Made by a program: the position numbers and the translations under genes. The notes under the pieces were generated by a model. That model did no database searches. It saw only the letters and a program-made list of their open reading frames with translations, and was not told where the DNA came from. Positions 1-9,382 of a DNA stretch of 64,000 nucleotides are shown here, piece by piece (position 1 is the first letter of the stretch; each line of letters opens with the position of its first letter). Source of the DNA: Platanthera guangdongensis (lineage: Eukaryota; Streptophyta; Magnoliopsida; Asparagales; Orchidaceae); the NCBI GenBank assembly GCA_039583875.1, contig CM077150.1, positions 185,818,375 through 185,882,374 of the forward strand. The letters are read 5' to 3'.

Positions 1-81
1 CCAGTTCAAACATGCAGTGGCAGTGGAATTCTTGTCACCACAATTCTTGTCACCACAATCGATCTCTAACGCCTCCAACTC

Positions 82-1593
82 CTAGATAAGACGTTCATCA
101 TGCCTTTGTAACCAATTCGCTCTAGCCGGAACCCTCCGACTCAACGCATCCGCGACAACATTCCCCTTCCCGGGCGTATAGTGAATCTCGAACGTGTAGT
201 CCCCAAGGAACTCCAACCACCTTCGTTGTCGCATGTTCAAGTCTTTCTGCTCCAAAAGATACTTTAGGCTCTTATGATCGGTATAGATCTCCACCTTCAC
301 CCCATAAAGGTAGTGTCGCCACAACTTGAGTGCAAAAATCACCGCCGCTAGTTCCAAATCATGGACGGGATAGTTTCGCTCGTGCACCTTCAGCTGGCGT
401 GAGCCATAAGCAATAACCTTTCCATTCTGCAGAAGAACGCAGCCTAAGCCGCTCCCTGAAGCATCACTATAAATCACAAATCCATCGGTTCCACATGGCG
501 AAGACAACACCGGCGCCGTGGTCAACCGACTCTTCAGCTCTTCAAAAGCTCGTGCGCAATCTGGCGTCCAAACGAACTTCTGATCTTTTCGCGTCAGTGT
601 GGTTAGCGGCAAAGCGATCCGCGAGAAGTTTTCCACAAATCTTTTATAGTAGCCCGCAAGTCCAAGGAAACTCCTGACCTCGGCCACGAAAGACAACATT
701 GGCCACTCCTGTATGGCCCTTATCTTCGCAGGATCCACTGCAATGCCCGCTCCACTCACCACATGGCCTAAAAATGCCACTGACGATAGCCAAAACTCGC
801 GCTTCGAGAACTTGTCATATAGCTGATTTTGCCTCAACGTGTTCAACACCAACCGCAAGTGAATCTCATGCTCGGCTTTGGACTTCGAGTACACCAGGAT
901 GTCATCAATGAACACTATCACAAACAGATCCAGGTACTCGCGAAAAATACGGTGCATCAGATCCATAAACACCGAGGGCGCATTGCACAATCCAAATGGC
1001 ATGACGGTGAACTCATAGTGCCCATAACGCGTTCCAAATGCGGTTTTGGGAATGTCACCTTCTCGAATTCTTAACTGATAATAACCAGACTTCAGGTCCA
1101 ACTTCGAATAGACGGTCGAGCCCACAAGCTGATCGAATAACTCATCAATCCGGGGTATCAGATACTTATTCTTCTCGGTCAGCTTATTCAGTTCACGGTA
1201 ATCAATACACAACCGCAACCCACCATCTTTCTTCTTTACAAAAAGCACTGGCGCTCTCCAAGGTGGCATACTTGGGCGTATATAACCTTGCTCCAACATT
1301 TCTTGTAGTTGAACCTTCAACTCAGCCATCTCTTTTGGCGTAACGCGATATGGCGAGCGGGCCACAGGTTTCGCACCTGGCACCAACTCGATCGTGAAGT
1401 CAATCTCCCGCTGGGGTGGTAGCCCAGGGAGATCCGTGGGAAACACATCTGTATATTCTGCCACAATCGGAATCTCGCACAAACTGGCCTTAGGCTCAAC
1501 AGCCTGAATTAGTGCGAAGTAACACTCCGCACCCTTCCGAACAGCCTTGACTACCTGGAGTGCAGACATCAATGTCCCGCCCACTCCTCGCAT
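82..1593 (-). CDS. pol: Pol of element G: reverse transcriptase and RNase H
   Basis: This frame encodes the RT and RNase H domains that copy the element RNA into DNA. Visible landmarks in order are the linker with [18 protein letters not shown], the RT block [38 protein letters not shown], the catalytic FIDDILVYS, the connection domain [19 protein letters not shown], and RNase H with [15 protein letters not shown], the acidic [28 protein letters not shown] and ADALSRR. The catalytic residues look intact over about 500 codons. It is the continuation of the protease frame at 1612-2025, separated by one in-frame TAG. A second TAG at 82-84 ends it, after which the same frame reads on toward integrase. 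Next to that stop a 15-bp direct duplication (about 33-59) adds damage. It is probably a recently inactivated copy. Confidence 0.88.
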   Translation of the reverse strand: MRGVGGTLMSALQVVKAVRKGAECYFALIQAVEPKASLCEIPIVAEYTDVFPTDLPGLPPQREIDFTIELVPGAKPVARSPYRVTPKEMAELKVQLQEMLEQGYIRPSMPPWRAPVLFVKKKDGGLRLCIDYRELNKLTEKNKYLIPRIDELFDQLVGSTVYSKLDLKSGYYQLRIREGDIPKTAFGTRYGHYEFTVMPFGLCNAPSVFMDLMHRIFREYLDLFVIVFIDDILVYSKSKAEHEIHLRLVLNTLRQNQLYDKFSKREFWLSSVAFLGHVVSGAGIAVDPAKIRAIQEWPMLSFVAEVRSFLGLAGYYKRFVENFSRIALPLTTLTRKDQKFVWTPDCARAFEELKSRLTTAPVLSSPCGTDGFVIYSDASGSGLGCVLLQNGKVIAYGSRQLKVHERNYPVHDLELAAVIFALKLWRHYLYGVKVEIYTDHKSLKYLLEQKDLNMRQRRWLEFLGDYTFEIHYTPGKGNVVADALSRRVPARANWLQRHDERLI

Positions 1594-1611
1594 ACCCGCG
1601 AACTTTGTCTC

Positions 1612-2025
1612 CTATTCGGTATTCTGGTCCAACGTGATTTCTTTGGACTGGCAATCAATCATCGCATGCTGCTCCGCAAGCCAATCCATCCCAAAAATCA
1701 CATCGAATTCCGATATTGGCAAAACAAATGCAGTTAAACGAAAATCCCGACTTCCTAACTGAACCGCCACATCGCAAGCTTGATCCGCAAACATCCAACA
1801 GCCATTCGGCAATAGCACTCTGACACTATCTGTCTTTGCACGACTGGGTATCCCAAGCCGCGTAATAAACTCACTAGACAGAAAAGAATGCGATGCACCC
1901 GTATCAAACAGTGCTCGCGCCAGCGTGTCCCGAATCATCACAAAGCCCATGACAAACATGTCACACACACAAACCGCAAACATAGGGGTACTAAGCAAAG
2001 CATACAAACAATAACATATGCACAA
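1612..2025 (-). CDS. pol: Pol of element G: aspartic protease
   Basis: This is the retropepsin-type protease that processes the Gag and Pol polyproteins. The active site is LFDTGASHSFLS, followed by the flap region and the C-terminal FDVIFGMDWLAEQHAMIDC block typical of plant Ty3/gypsy proteases. The frame lies +1 relative to gag, and the N-terminal stretch up to about 1914 is hydrophobic and unlike protease. I suspect this stretch is intron (see 1914-2037) and that the real coding part starts at 1913. It is in the same frame as the RT, with a TAG at 1612-1614 between them. Confidence 0.8.
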   Translation of the reverse strand: MCICYCLYALLSTPMFAVCVCDMFVMGFVMIRDTLARALFDTGASHSFLSSEFITRLGIPSRAKTDSVRVLLPNGCWMFADQACDVAVQLGSRDFRLTAFVLPISEFDVIFGMDWLAEQHAMIDCQSKEITLDQNTE

Positions 2026-2037
2026 CTAAACTCATAC
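1914..2037 (-). other. Candidate intron between gag and protease of element G
   Basis: On the minus strand ACAG precedes a GTATGAG donor at 2037, and a GCGCGAG acceptor ends at 1914. Removing these 124 T-rich nucleotides brings the gag frame exactly into the protease frame just upstream of the active-site DTG. Unspliced RNA would instead read 14 more codons and stop, giving Gag alone. Element A has a GTATGG donor and a GAG acceptor at the corresponding place, 112 nt apart. Splicing as a Gag:Pol switch is known for Ogre elements. For this lineage it is my inference from sequence only. Confidence 0.5.
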
Positions 2038-3160
2038 CTGTGACAACGTCACTCTGCTTGATGGCCTCTTGCAGGCCAAGATTGTAGACCCGGGGTTGCG
2101 CCTGCGAGGCAGAGGAATCCACCACCGCCTTTCCTTTTTCCGCATAAGATGCTCCCGCCTTCTTTTCACTCTTTGGCGGCATCCGACAATCTCGCGCAAT
2201 ATGCCCCATTCGGCCACAATTGAAGCAGATACGAGTATCTGGCTTGGAGGTAGCTCCTGACGTTGCTCCCGTTGCAACTGATGAAGGAGCTTGTCCACTA
2301 GGCTTGGACTTCTTGCCCCATCTCTTCTTATAAAATGGTTTTCCCAATCGGGGCGCCTTCCACTCCGGTTGCGTCACAGCCAAAGCTCTCTTCCCTTGCA
2401 CTCTTTTCATATCCTTCTCCAGCGCGCTCGCAGTATCAACCAACGCTTGGAAACCTTGGTTCACAGAACTTGACACAAGGAACCTCAGCTCGTCCCTCAG
2501 TCCTTCATAGAACTTGTTGGTCTTCCTCTGCTCATCAGCAAATATAGAACCCGCATACCGCCCCAAGCGAGTAAATTCATGCAGGTATGCGTCAACACTG
2601 CCATCGCCTTGGGTCGACCGTTGGAATTCATTTTCCATGGCGATCCGCTGAGCCGCAGGAAGGTGCTTCGCTAGGAAGAGCCTGGAGAATTCTTCCATGG
2701 ATACTTGGGTTAAAGGAAGACCCGCCAAGTGATGTAACTCCATCTCATCCCACCACAAACGAGCTTCTCCTTCAAGTAAGAAGGTAACTAAGGTAACTTT
2801 CTGATGCTCCGCCGTTCCAATCGCCGTCATCACTCGCTTGACGCGCGATAACCAATCCTCAGCCTGCGTCGGAGTTCCCGCTCCCGAAAACGTAGGCGGA
2901 TGGAAACTCATAAACCGCGTTAGCTGCTTCTCAGCCGCTCGAGGAGCCACATCCACGACAGGTTCTGGCCTTGCCGCCACCTGTTCTGGCCTCACAGCCG
3001 CTTGTTCCTGCCTAAGTGGCTGGCCTTGGATCATGGTAAATAAGGCCTCCGCAACTAAACACACATGTTCCGCAGACGGTGGAGGTGTAGGCACCGCGGC
3101 TGGTGCCGTACTTTCATCAGAACGCTGGGGCTCAGACGGCCCAGCTCCACTTCGTGTCAC
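1991..3160 (-). CDS. gag: Gag capsid/nucleocapsid polyprotein of element G
   Basis: This 389-codon frame begins MTRSGAGPSEPQ and encodes the structural protein of the virus-like particle. A proline/alanine-rich N-terminus leads into the retrotransposon gag domain (FHPPTFSGAGTPTQAEDWLS, then LLEGEARLWWDEM, and VDAYLHEFTRLGRYA). After this comes a basic linker and a single CCHC zinc knuckle, CFNCGRMGHIARDC, at about residue 315. The last 14 residues, after position 2037, are hydrophobic and probably come from unspliced intron. The start is supported by its position about 200 bp downstream of the PBS. The frame has no internal stop, so G looks relatively young. Confidence 0.88.
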   Translation of the reverse strand: MTRSGAGPSEPQRSDESTAPAAVPTPPPSAEHVCLVAEALFTMIQGQPLRQEQAAVRPEQVAARPEPVVDVAPRAAEKQLTRFMSFHPPTFSGAGTPTQAEDWLSRVKRVMTAIGTAEHQKVTLVTFLLEGEARLWWDEMELHHLAGLPLTQVSMEEFSRLFLAKHLPAAQRIAMENEFQRSTQGDGSVDAYLHEFTRLGRYAGSIFADEQRKTNKFYEGLRDELRFLVSSSVNQGFQALVDTASALEKDMKRVQGKRALAVTQPEWKAPRLGKPFYKKRWGKKSKPSGQAPSSVATGATSGATSKPDTRICFNCGRMGHIARDCRMPPKSEKKAGASYAEKGKAVVDSSASQAQPRVYNLGLQEAIKQSDVVTGMSLVVHMLLFVCFA

Positions 3161-3363
3161 CTAAAGGGGGACAAGACACACACATTAGCGGTCGTACCTA
3201 AGCAAACAACACAAAATAAGAACACGCAGGTTCCGCAAACACACAAATATGCATTCCTATCATGGACATTCAGGAGTTCATTCGTAGACTTTGGTGTGCA
3301 CAAACACGTGCTCGCCACCCCACAAAAGAAGTCGACCACGACGTCGAGAGGGAAATACCAAGA

Positions 3364-3375
3364 CGACCGATACCA
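3364..3375 (-). other. Primer-binding site of element G (tRNA-iMet type)
   Basis: On the minus strand TGGTATCGGTCG follows the 5' LTR after a 4-nt gap. The first seven bases match the 3' end complement of initiator tRNA-Met used by most plant Ty3/gypsy elements, and the rest has drifted. Confidence 0.6.
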
Positions 3376-3379
3376 AAAA

Positions 3380-5532
3380 TGTAGCAACCCCATCCGTTCA
3401 TATGGTATATTCTAGAAGGTCCGGCCGGGGCCCCACAGGATATATCACAAAACAGGCGGTGAAGGTACAGGATGATACCAGAGTAGCGCATCGCACCTAT
3501 CACAAAACATTCTAGCAGAAGCCTAGACTACAACTGGAACTCCTCATGAATGTCCAAACATAAAACTCCACATTTTATACAATATAGGAATGTCTTACAA
3601 CAAGTACAAATAGTTGGCCTTATGACCTTACAGGGCTATCAAACAGTAGCCTAAATCAATTGGCGCGCAGGCCGGCCACATGAAGAGAAAGTACACAAAA
3701 GCAACACATATAGCCTTCGAGGGCTAGCAGTCGTAGTAGCAACAGCAGCCTGAACATCAGCCTTTACGCGTCCCGCTTGGCTCACCAGCACCTGTACATG
3801 GACAATCCACCCAACGGTGGTAAACTAAAGCAACGGTCAGCGTTCAGCTGACCAAATTATAACGACCCTACCCCTTTTCTCGGGGCAGCGATATTCTTCC
3901 CTACAGGCATATCAAATCACAAGTATGACAATATATCTCATCAAAATGTGCTTTCATGCACACAAGCCATCACAACCGTTCGCCACCCGGCCCAACGGTC
4001 CGTGCACTCAAGGCACATTCTTGGTGTTCTGGCAAAGCTCTTGCCCACCACCGTATCGGGGTCACAACCCAACGGTAAATCTCTTGAGCATTTTCTTCAT
4101 GGCGTGCAGCCGGAGTTAGTCTTCCTACACCGGGATGGCCCGTAGTCCCCCATTGTGTCATGGCGCGCAGGCCGAAGACTCTTGTTATGCGCTCCAACAG
4201 ACCGCACCTTTTGGTCTCACGTCGGACGGACATAGCGCAGGTCGGATCCTCCACCCCCCGTTGCTCAAATCGCCTTGCCTTCTCCGAGTACAGCGTACTC
4301 ATGGCTATATCAAAGGCGCGGGTCGGTCTCACCAATCCTGTTCTTGGCATTCAAGCCTGGGTATTTCTCAATACCCACTTTCTTAGCACAACAGCGGGTC
4401 TTTCCTGGGCCTCCCAGTACTTCCTGTGACTCTCTCCACAGGTGGACACCGCACAAGCACAAATGTCAGGGGTCTTTCCTGGCTATCATGCCAGTACTTC
4501 CTGTTACTCGCTTCACAGGTGGACACCCTACGACATCAAGCATCACAAAGGGCCTTCACATGGCTAGGAAGAAAAGTCGTTACCCTTGACGACCGCTTCG
4601 GTGCCATGACCTCAAAGCTTGCTTGAAAGACTCGCAAGAGCGTTTCCTCCGCAATGCCGGCTTCGGAACTCTCGTCGGTAACCTACAGCACCACCAGCAG
4701 CAGCCCTTCCCCTTCTTCCTCCTTCTTCCTCTCTCTTTCTCTCTCTTACCTTGATGAAAGATCAAGGCTAAGAAAAAATGAGAATAAGTTCTCAGTTTCG
4801 GCCTTTAGGAAAAAGAGGAAAGAAGCTTCAGCCCTTGGATCCAGGCTGCAGGAATGGACGGCCACGATTTTGCCAAAAACACTGATTTTGACCTGACACG
4901 GCCTGTGACACGGCCGTGTCCCAGGCCGTGTGCCTCAAGCGGTGGTCAACCGACCTATCCAAACAGTGACACGCCCATGGGACACGCCCGTGTCATGGGC
5001 CGTGTCACCAACACGCCCTCGGACACGCCCGTGTCTGTGGCCGTGTGCCTGGGCGAAAAGAAATCCCAAAACATCCCGAGACTTCACACGGCCTGTGACA
5101 CGCCCGTGTCCCAAGCCGTGTGCCCAGACACGGCACAAAGACACGCCCTGTCGAAATCCTTCGGCGGGCTGAGTTCGTCGATCTGATTTGACACGCCCTG
5201 TGACACGCCCGTGTCACATGCCGTGTTCAACCTCTCGACACTCAACACTCGACACTCGACACTCACGTCGCGACACTCGACGATCGTCGAGTAAAAGTCG
5301 TCGAGCACACGACACGGCCTTGGACACGCCCATGTCCTGGGCCGTGTGTCTCCTCTCGACACATAGTCGAGCGAAAAATCGTCGACACCAAGGCCGATCG
5401 TCGACACAACCTCGACACGCCCTGCGACACGCCCGTGTCGCAGGCCGTGTCCGCCGACACGCCCTGGGACACGCCCGTGTCCCAGGCCGTGTCACCCAAA
5501 AATTTCCTGCTTCAGAAATTTGGACTGTTATA
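3380..5532 (-). repeat. 5' LTR of element G
   Basis: The LTR reads on the plus strand from TGTAGCAACCCC to GACTGTTATA. Compared with the element A LTRs (TGTAACACC to GCGTTACA), both the order of segments and the length (about 2.15 kb versus 2.17 kb) agree. Shared pieces include the GTCCGGCCGGGGCCC block near the left end, the cgcaggccgg block and a GC-rich palindrome cluster near the U3 end. The outer end has lost its canonical TGT (TATAAC on the minus strand). The partner LTR is outside the window. Confidence 0.75.
4896..5492. repeat. Eight near-palindromic ~36-bp repeats in the U3 of element G
   Basis: Copies of the pattern ACACG-SCC-[core]-ACACGSCCGTGT-[core']-GGCCGTGT occur at about 4896, 4969, 5011, 5086, 5191, 5311, 5415 and 5457. 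In several copies the two arms carry matching changes: the left core TGTGACAC pairs with GTGTCACA at 5191-5226, TGCGACAC with GTGTCGCA at 5415-5450, and TGGGACAC with GTGTCCCA at 5457-5492. Between them lie CTCGACACTCGAC-type short repeats. The same 36-bp palindrome occurs in both element A LTRs. Confidence 0.85.
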
Positions 5533-5759
5533 GCTCGGTCCCGCAGGCTTAGGTCACTTCTTGCTGGATGAGGGCTTGGAGGAAGCCAGCCCATCTCGGC
5601 AGGCATCTGCCGCTGCCTTCTCGCGTGCGAGGGGGTCAGGGAATAATCCCGAGTCCGCGAATGGCGGGTTCGTGGGAATCAGTCGCTCCCCTGCATGAAA
5701 AAACTTAGAAAAATTTTATGGTGTTCGGCGAGCTGAGCAAAAAGAAAAAGAAAAAGTAC

Positions 5760-6456
5760 CTTCGCCGTGAAGAACAGGGAGGAGCGAGTCGAGGCCCCTT
5801 CATAGGAAGACGACCTCGAAGTCTTTGTGGAGGAAGAATTTGTGGAGCACGGCGTCGTTGCCGGACACGGCGGGAGGAAGGTACACGTCCTCGCCTTTCT
5901 GCTGGGGCGAGTAGGGGATGTTGCCGAGATTGCCCTTGATGAAGGCGATCTTGATCATCCAGTTATGGTGTTTGTTCGCGATCTCACGAACTTTGATGAG
6001 GGAGCCGCCAAAGTAGGTGACATCATCCGGGGTCGCCTTGTAGGAGAAGAGTTTCCTGAAAATTGTCAGGTTGAACTATATTCGCTCCCGACAGAGGAAG
6101 CACGCGAATGCCCCCATCATGGTGTTGGCGTTCGAGTTGAGTTACACGGGCACCGCACCATAATATTTCAATATCTGGTGAATTTTCGGCCAGAGTGGTA
6201 GGAGCAACCCCACCTCGAAATGCGAGATGGGGAAGGCGAGCTCGTCGGAATAGAAAGTGTTGATGGCTTCCTGCTCCCTGGGCCGGCGCGCCTCGAAGCA
6301 AGGAGGAACGTAGTCGGTGATGAACTCCGCGAGCTCCGCTTTGCTCGTGTTCCCTTCGAAGAAGCAGTAGTCGGTGAAGTGTTGGGCGCACTTGGAGCGG
6401 CCGTCGGCGTCGGGATTGGTCTTGCTCATGCTCCCATAAAGGCTAAAAGCGCACAT
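5760..6456 (-). pseudogene. Antisense ORF of Tat element, putative gypsy-type transposon domain (PF04195-like)
   Basis: A minus-strand frame starts at 6456 (or at the MSKTNPDADGR methionine at 6429) and reads into the element against its sense strand. The region YVPPCFEARRPREQEAINTF, FYSDELAFPISHFEVGLLLP, then KIHQILKYYGAVPV and MMGAFACFLCRERI resembles the plant 'putative gypsy type transposon' domain found as an antisense ORF in Tat elements. Function is unknown. Two in-frame stops (6142-6144 and 6076-6078) interrupt it. Beyond them the frame stays recognisable (TYFGGSLIKV, then NKHHNWMIKIAFIKGN) to about 5760. The opposite-strand reading frames here are shadows. Domain assignment is from memory of the family pattern, not a search. 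Confidence 0.6.
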
Positions 6457-6530
6457 ACGAAAAGAGGGGTAATGCGAGAAGAAGGATTATGGAGGAAGTA
6501 AAGGCGGCGGTACAGGGTTGATGAGGGGGC

Positions 6531-6540
6531 CTATTTATAG
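6531..6540 (-). promoter_or_regulatory. TATA box upstream of the antisense ORF
   Basis: CTATAAATAG lies on the minus strand 75-100 bp upstream of the possible start codons at 6456 and 6429, a distance that fits a plant TATA box plus a short 5' leader. This suggests that the antisense gene has its own promoter. Confidence 0.55.
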
Positions 6541-6829
6541 AAAGGAATCTGAGGCCGAGTTGACCGATCAGTCCAGCTCGCCTGTCCCAGCTCGACAACC
6601 CCAGCTCGCCGACTTCTATGACTTGTCTCATCACATGTCGAGCTGAATATAAGGGGCGATGTATTATTCAAATAGCAAACATTGGAATCAAAAAAATATT
6701 CTAAGTTATTACAGAGCAGGGGAGAATATAGTTCAAAGAAGTCAAGTGCTGAAGAAAAAGGAACAAGATGCGCGAGCTAAGGGGGCAAGGGGCGAGTGCC
6801 TGTAGGCTCAGTAATGGAGGCGTTTCTAT

Positions 6830-7162
6830 CTACCCCGGCATCGCGTCCCCCGCCCCGCAGGTCGCCGCGAGCTGAGGAGCTCGCGAATCCGCCCCGAGTT
6901 CCTTCGGGCGACCAGGAGGCCTTCATCGATCTCATCCAAAAGCCGGGAAGGGGGCATCGACTCGCCTACCGGGTTGCCCCTCACCTCGTCCGCGAGCCAC
7001 ACGTAGTAGCGCTGCAGCGCCTCATTGTCCTCCTACACCTGGCGTAGCTCACACACTAGCTTCTTGAAGAGCCTGACCCCCCTCCTCGTCAGCTCGTCAT
7101 TCTCCACTTCAGAACCCAGAAAGGAGTCTAGCGAGCTTGGAGAAGGGAGGGGCGAGTAGCGG
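6830..7162 (-). pseudogene. Second antisense fragment with coiled-coil character
   Basis: The minus strand reads SLDSFLGSEVENDELTRRG, then RLFKKLVCELRQV, a stop, EDNEALQRYYVWLADEV and LLDEIDEGLLVARRNSGRI. The leucine heptads and alternating charge look like a coiled coil. It is upstream, in antisense direction, of the PF04195-like ORF. In related proteins a coiled-coil tail follows that domain, so this is either a separate gene or the tail of a rearranged copy. It is broken by at least one stop. Another degenerate minus-strand stretch (7718-7951, IPKEIQERLARVREASYS) may belong with it. Confidence 0.35.
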
Positions 7163-8028
7163 GTTGGTCCCGAAGATTCTTCAGCCTCAGACTAGCTAGG
7201 AAGATCTGCAATGACAAAAGCATCAGTATGAAGGGCAAGTACTCTGAAAAATTACAGGATAGGAACCGGCGAAGGCCAGCTTACCCGACGAGCTCGGCAC
7301 CCCTAAGAAAGTGCAAGGAGGGGGCAGCTTCAGATTCTTGCCACAGCCCGAATGGTGTGTTTTTGGTGAGAGGAGGTTGAAGCCCGGCACGAGGATGGCT
7401 TTAACGCCTCCCGCAGTCCCGACAGGAGGTTGTTGTGGGGAGGTGGGGGGGAGCTGGCGAGTTCGGCCTCTGCGAGTCCAGCCCTAGGCTCCCAAAGGGG
7501 AGTGATGGGTCTCGCGGGCGATTCACCAGAGTTTCAAGCCGCAAGTCGCCGAGGGGGTTTTCACTCGCGGCTCGGAGGCCTCGCCGTCATCCCGTTGGCT
7601 GTCCGGGTCGGCGCAAAGGTCGACGATGTTCTTATTTTTCCCATAGGCGGGCAGAGTAGAGGAACCGGCCCCGTGCTCCAGGGTGGTTTGCAGGTCACAA
7701 AAGATAGGCTCAGCCGCTTAGGGAAATGGTTTCGCCCTCAAAGCGGGGTTGGGCTCAGCCGAACCGCTCTGCGGGATTCTGAGGAGAACTGTAGTCAGGT
7801 TAGCGACGCAAGAATAGGAAGCCTCGCGAACTCGAGCGAGCCTCTCTTGGATCTCTTTGGGGATAAGCATCTCGGCAAGATTAGAGCGAAGGGAATGACA
7901 AAAGTCACTCAAGTACGCAGCCATATATATATAGTTGCAGGTGGACCCCACCCGAAGATTCTCTCTGTGCCCTGACGCACTCGCTGAACACTTGGGGTTT
8001 TATGATTCTTTCCGAGCTTTGTCAAGCT
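7163..8028. other. 3' untranslated part of element F
   Basis: This GC-rich stretch lies between the antisense fragments and the polypurine tract. A 181-codon plus-strand frame (7430-7975) has no recognisable motif, and I consider it incidental. Apart from the degenerate minus-strand piece at 7718-7951, nothing else is visible. Confidence 0.4.
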
Positions 8029-8046
8029 CAAAAAGAGCGGGGATTG
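8029..8046 (+). other. Polypurine tract of element F
   Basis: AAAAAGAGCGGGGATTG stands directly before the 3' LTR. The same tract precedes the 3' LTR of element E at 18151, which ties the two elements together. Confidence 0.75.
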
Positions 8047-8271
8047 TGTACAACCACGTATCCGGCAAGTGGGGTCGCTAGGAGCCATACCAGACGTCTC
8101 TCTTTTCTCAAGTCCCGGGCGAGCACCCAAGGGTCCAGAGCTCGGCATCCCCCAGCTCGCCCAGGTGAGCCCGACAAGTGGCTGACGAGTAGGGTCAGCC
8201 GGGCCCGCACTCGCCAGGAGGTAGGTAGAGGCGGCGAGTGCCAGCCGGTCCAGACAACGCCGTTCTTCCTT

Positions 8272-8490
8272 AGCGTTGAGTGAAGTTCAGACACTCAACG
8301 CCGTTTTACCTAAGCGTTGAGTGAAGTTCAGACACTCGACGTCATTCTGCCTCAGCGTTGAGTGAGGTCCAGACACTCAATGTCATTCTACCTTAGCGTT
8401 GAGTGAAGTGCAGACACTCAATGTCGTTCTACCTTGGCGTTGAGTGAAGTCTAGACACTCAACGTCGTTCTACCTTGGCATTGAGAGAAA
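8272..8490. repeat. ~41-bp tandem repeat, each unit a hairpin, in the F LTR
   Basis: Five or more units start at about 8272, 8313, 8354, 8395 and 8436. Each carries an inverted repeat, in the first unit GCGTTGAGTG, a 9-nt loop, then CACTCAACGC. It lies upstream of the LTR TATA box. Confidence 0.8.
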
Positions 8491-8514
8491 CCCGCCCAAT
8501 CCACTCAGCTCATC

Positions 8515-8640
8515 GATCGAAGCTCCACGTTCGTCGAACGGAGCTCGGCATTCGTCGAACGAGGCTCGACATTCGTCGAACGGAACTCGGAGTTTGTCGA
8601 ACAGAGCTCGACATTCTTTGAGCTAACCTCTGGAGTTAGA
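8515..8640. repeat. ~22-bp tandem repeat with TTCGTCGAACG core
   Basis: About five copies of a GAGCTCGNCATTCGTCGAAC-like unit are seen. The core TTCGTCGAA is self-complementary apart from its centre and resembles the TCGTCGAAC repeats in the unrelated element A LTRs. Confidence 0.7.
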
Positions 8641-9055
8641 ATCCTGGATTCGTCAAACTAAGCTCGGCGAACTCAATTCTTATAGAATTCCTTCTATAGT
8701 AACAGCCCCAGACCAGCCAGCCCACTCTCCCATAGGCGACCTGGCCGCCAGCCCGCCTCAGAGCGAGGGTCGGCGGGCTGCGGCGGCCTGGCTTGCGCTC
8801 GCCCAAGGAGAGAAGGCGAGCTGCGGGAGCCAGGTCACGCCTGTCCTAGCGGGGTGGAGAGTTGAGGCGAGCCGACCTACAAATCCTTGGAATCTTCCCA
8901 GTGGCGCCCAGAGGCAAAATTACCTGGGTGCCCTTGCTATGAGTGTGAATAGCTTGTTAGAACAGTAGAGTTACGCTGTTGGCAGACCCACTTGGGCTGC
9001 ACATAGCTGTTTAAAATAGCGGAGGTTGGCTATTTGCAGGCCGTCTTCAGAAATC

Positions 9056-9063
9056 TATAAATA
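9056..9063 (+). promoter_or_regulatory. TATA box of the F LTR
   Basis: TATAAATA lies in the second half of the LTR, after the tandem arrays and about 265 bp before the LTR end. This is the expected U3/R boundary and matches the position in element E. Confidence 0.6.
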
Positions 9064-9382
9064 AGACCCAATAGGCACCTCAAAAGGCATGCTTACTAGT
9101 ATTCGAATTTTCTTGCGCTTTCTGAGGTAGCCTTAGCTCTGCCTTTGGCTAAGGAGGGGAAGCAATCTAAGATTTTTCAGGTGTGTGGTGGGACCTCCGC
9201 GCCGAGCCCTTGGGTCAGTTCCCATTTCTTTTTGTTATTTGCCTTGCCGGAGAAAAGTAGGTGCGCGATCACCCCTTCTTCAAGGGTGAACCCCACAAAA
9301 GACCGAGTTTTCGGTTTCAACAGTGTCCTTACACAATACAACGTAGAATACAACATATACTACAATTACCAGTAAGTCATCA

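Larger units (their letters stand above)
1..5532 (-). mobile_element. Tekay-like Ty3/gypsy chromovirus G, 5' part
   Basis: This is a minus-strand LTR retrotransposon running from its 5' LTR (3380-5532) through PBS, gag, protease, RT and RNase H, and leaving the window at base 1 before integrase. The lineage call rests on the RT (motif FIDDILVYS), a one-knuckle Gag, an LTR of about 2.15 kb and a PBS matching initiator tRNA-Met. The same plan and similar LTR sequence recur in element A, so G and A are related families. The left edge lies outside the window, so no target-site duplication can be checked. Its right edge abuts Tat-type element F, which suggests that G inserted into F. Confidence 0.85.
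5533..9322 (+). mobile_element. Tat/Ogre-type Ty3/gypsy element F, 3' part
   Basis: What remains is the 3' end of a plus-strand element: antisense coding sequence, an untranslated stretch, a polypurine tract and one LTR. The lineage is inferred from near-identity of its PPT and LTR start to those of element E (AAAAAGAGCGGGGA, then TGTACAACC) and from a shared LTR 3' half. The antisense ORF is a known feature of the Tat lineage. The 5' LTR, gag and pol are missing, apparently cut off by element G at 5533. No target-site duplication can be tested. Confidence 0.7.
8047..9322 (+). repeat. 3' LTR of element F
   Basis: The LTR runs from TGTACAACCACG to GGTTTCAACA. Its ends and its R-U5 part (GGTGGGACCTCCGCGC, ATCACCCCTTC, then TTTCAACA) parallel the element E LTR, so they belong to one lineage, while the U3 repeats differ completely. 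It contains two tandem arrays and a TATA box. The following 60 bp (9323-9382) up to element H hold nothing recognisable. Confidence 0.75.

Noticed and set aside
7430..7975. 181-codon plus-strand ORF in element F
   Set aside because: No domain is visible, the composition follows the GC-rich background, and the opposite strand shows better coding traces.
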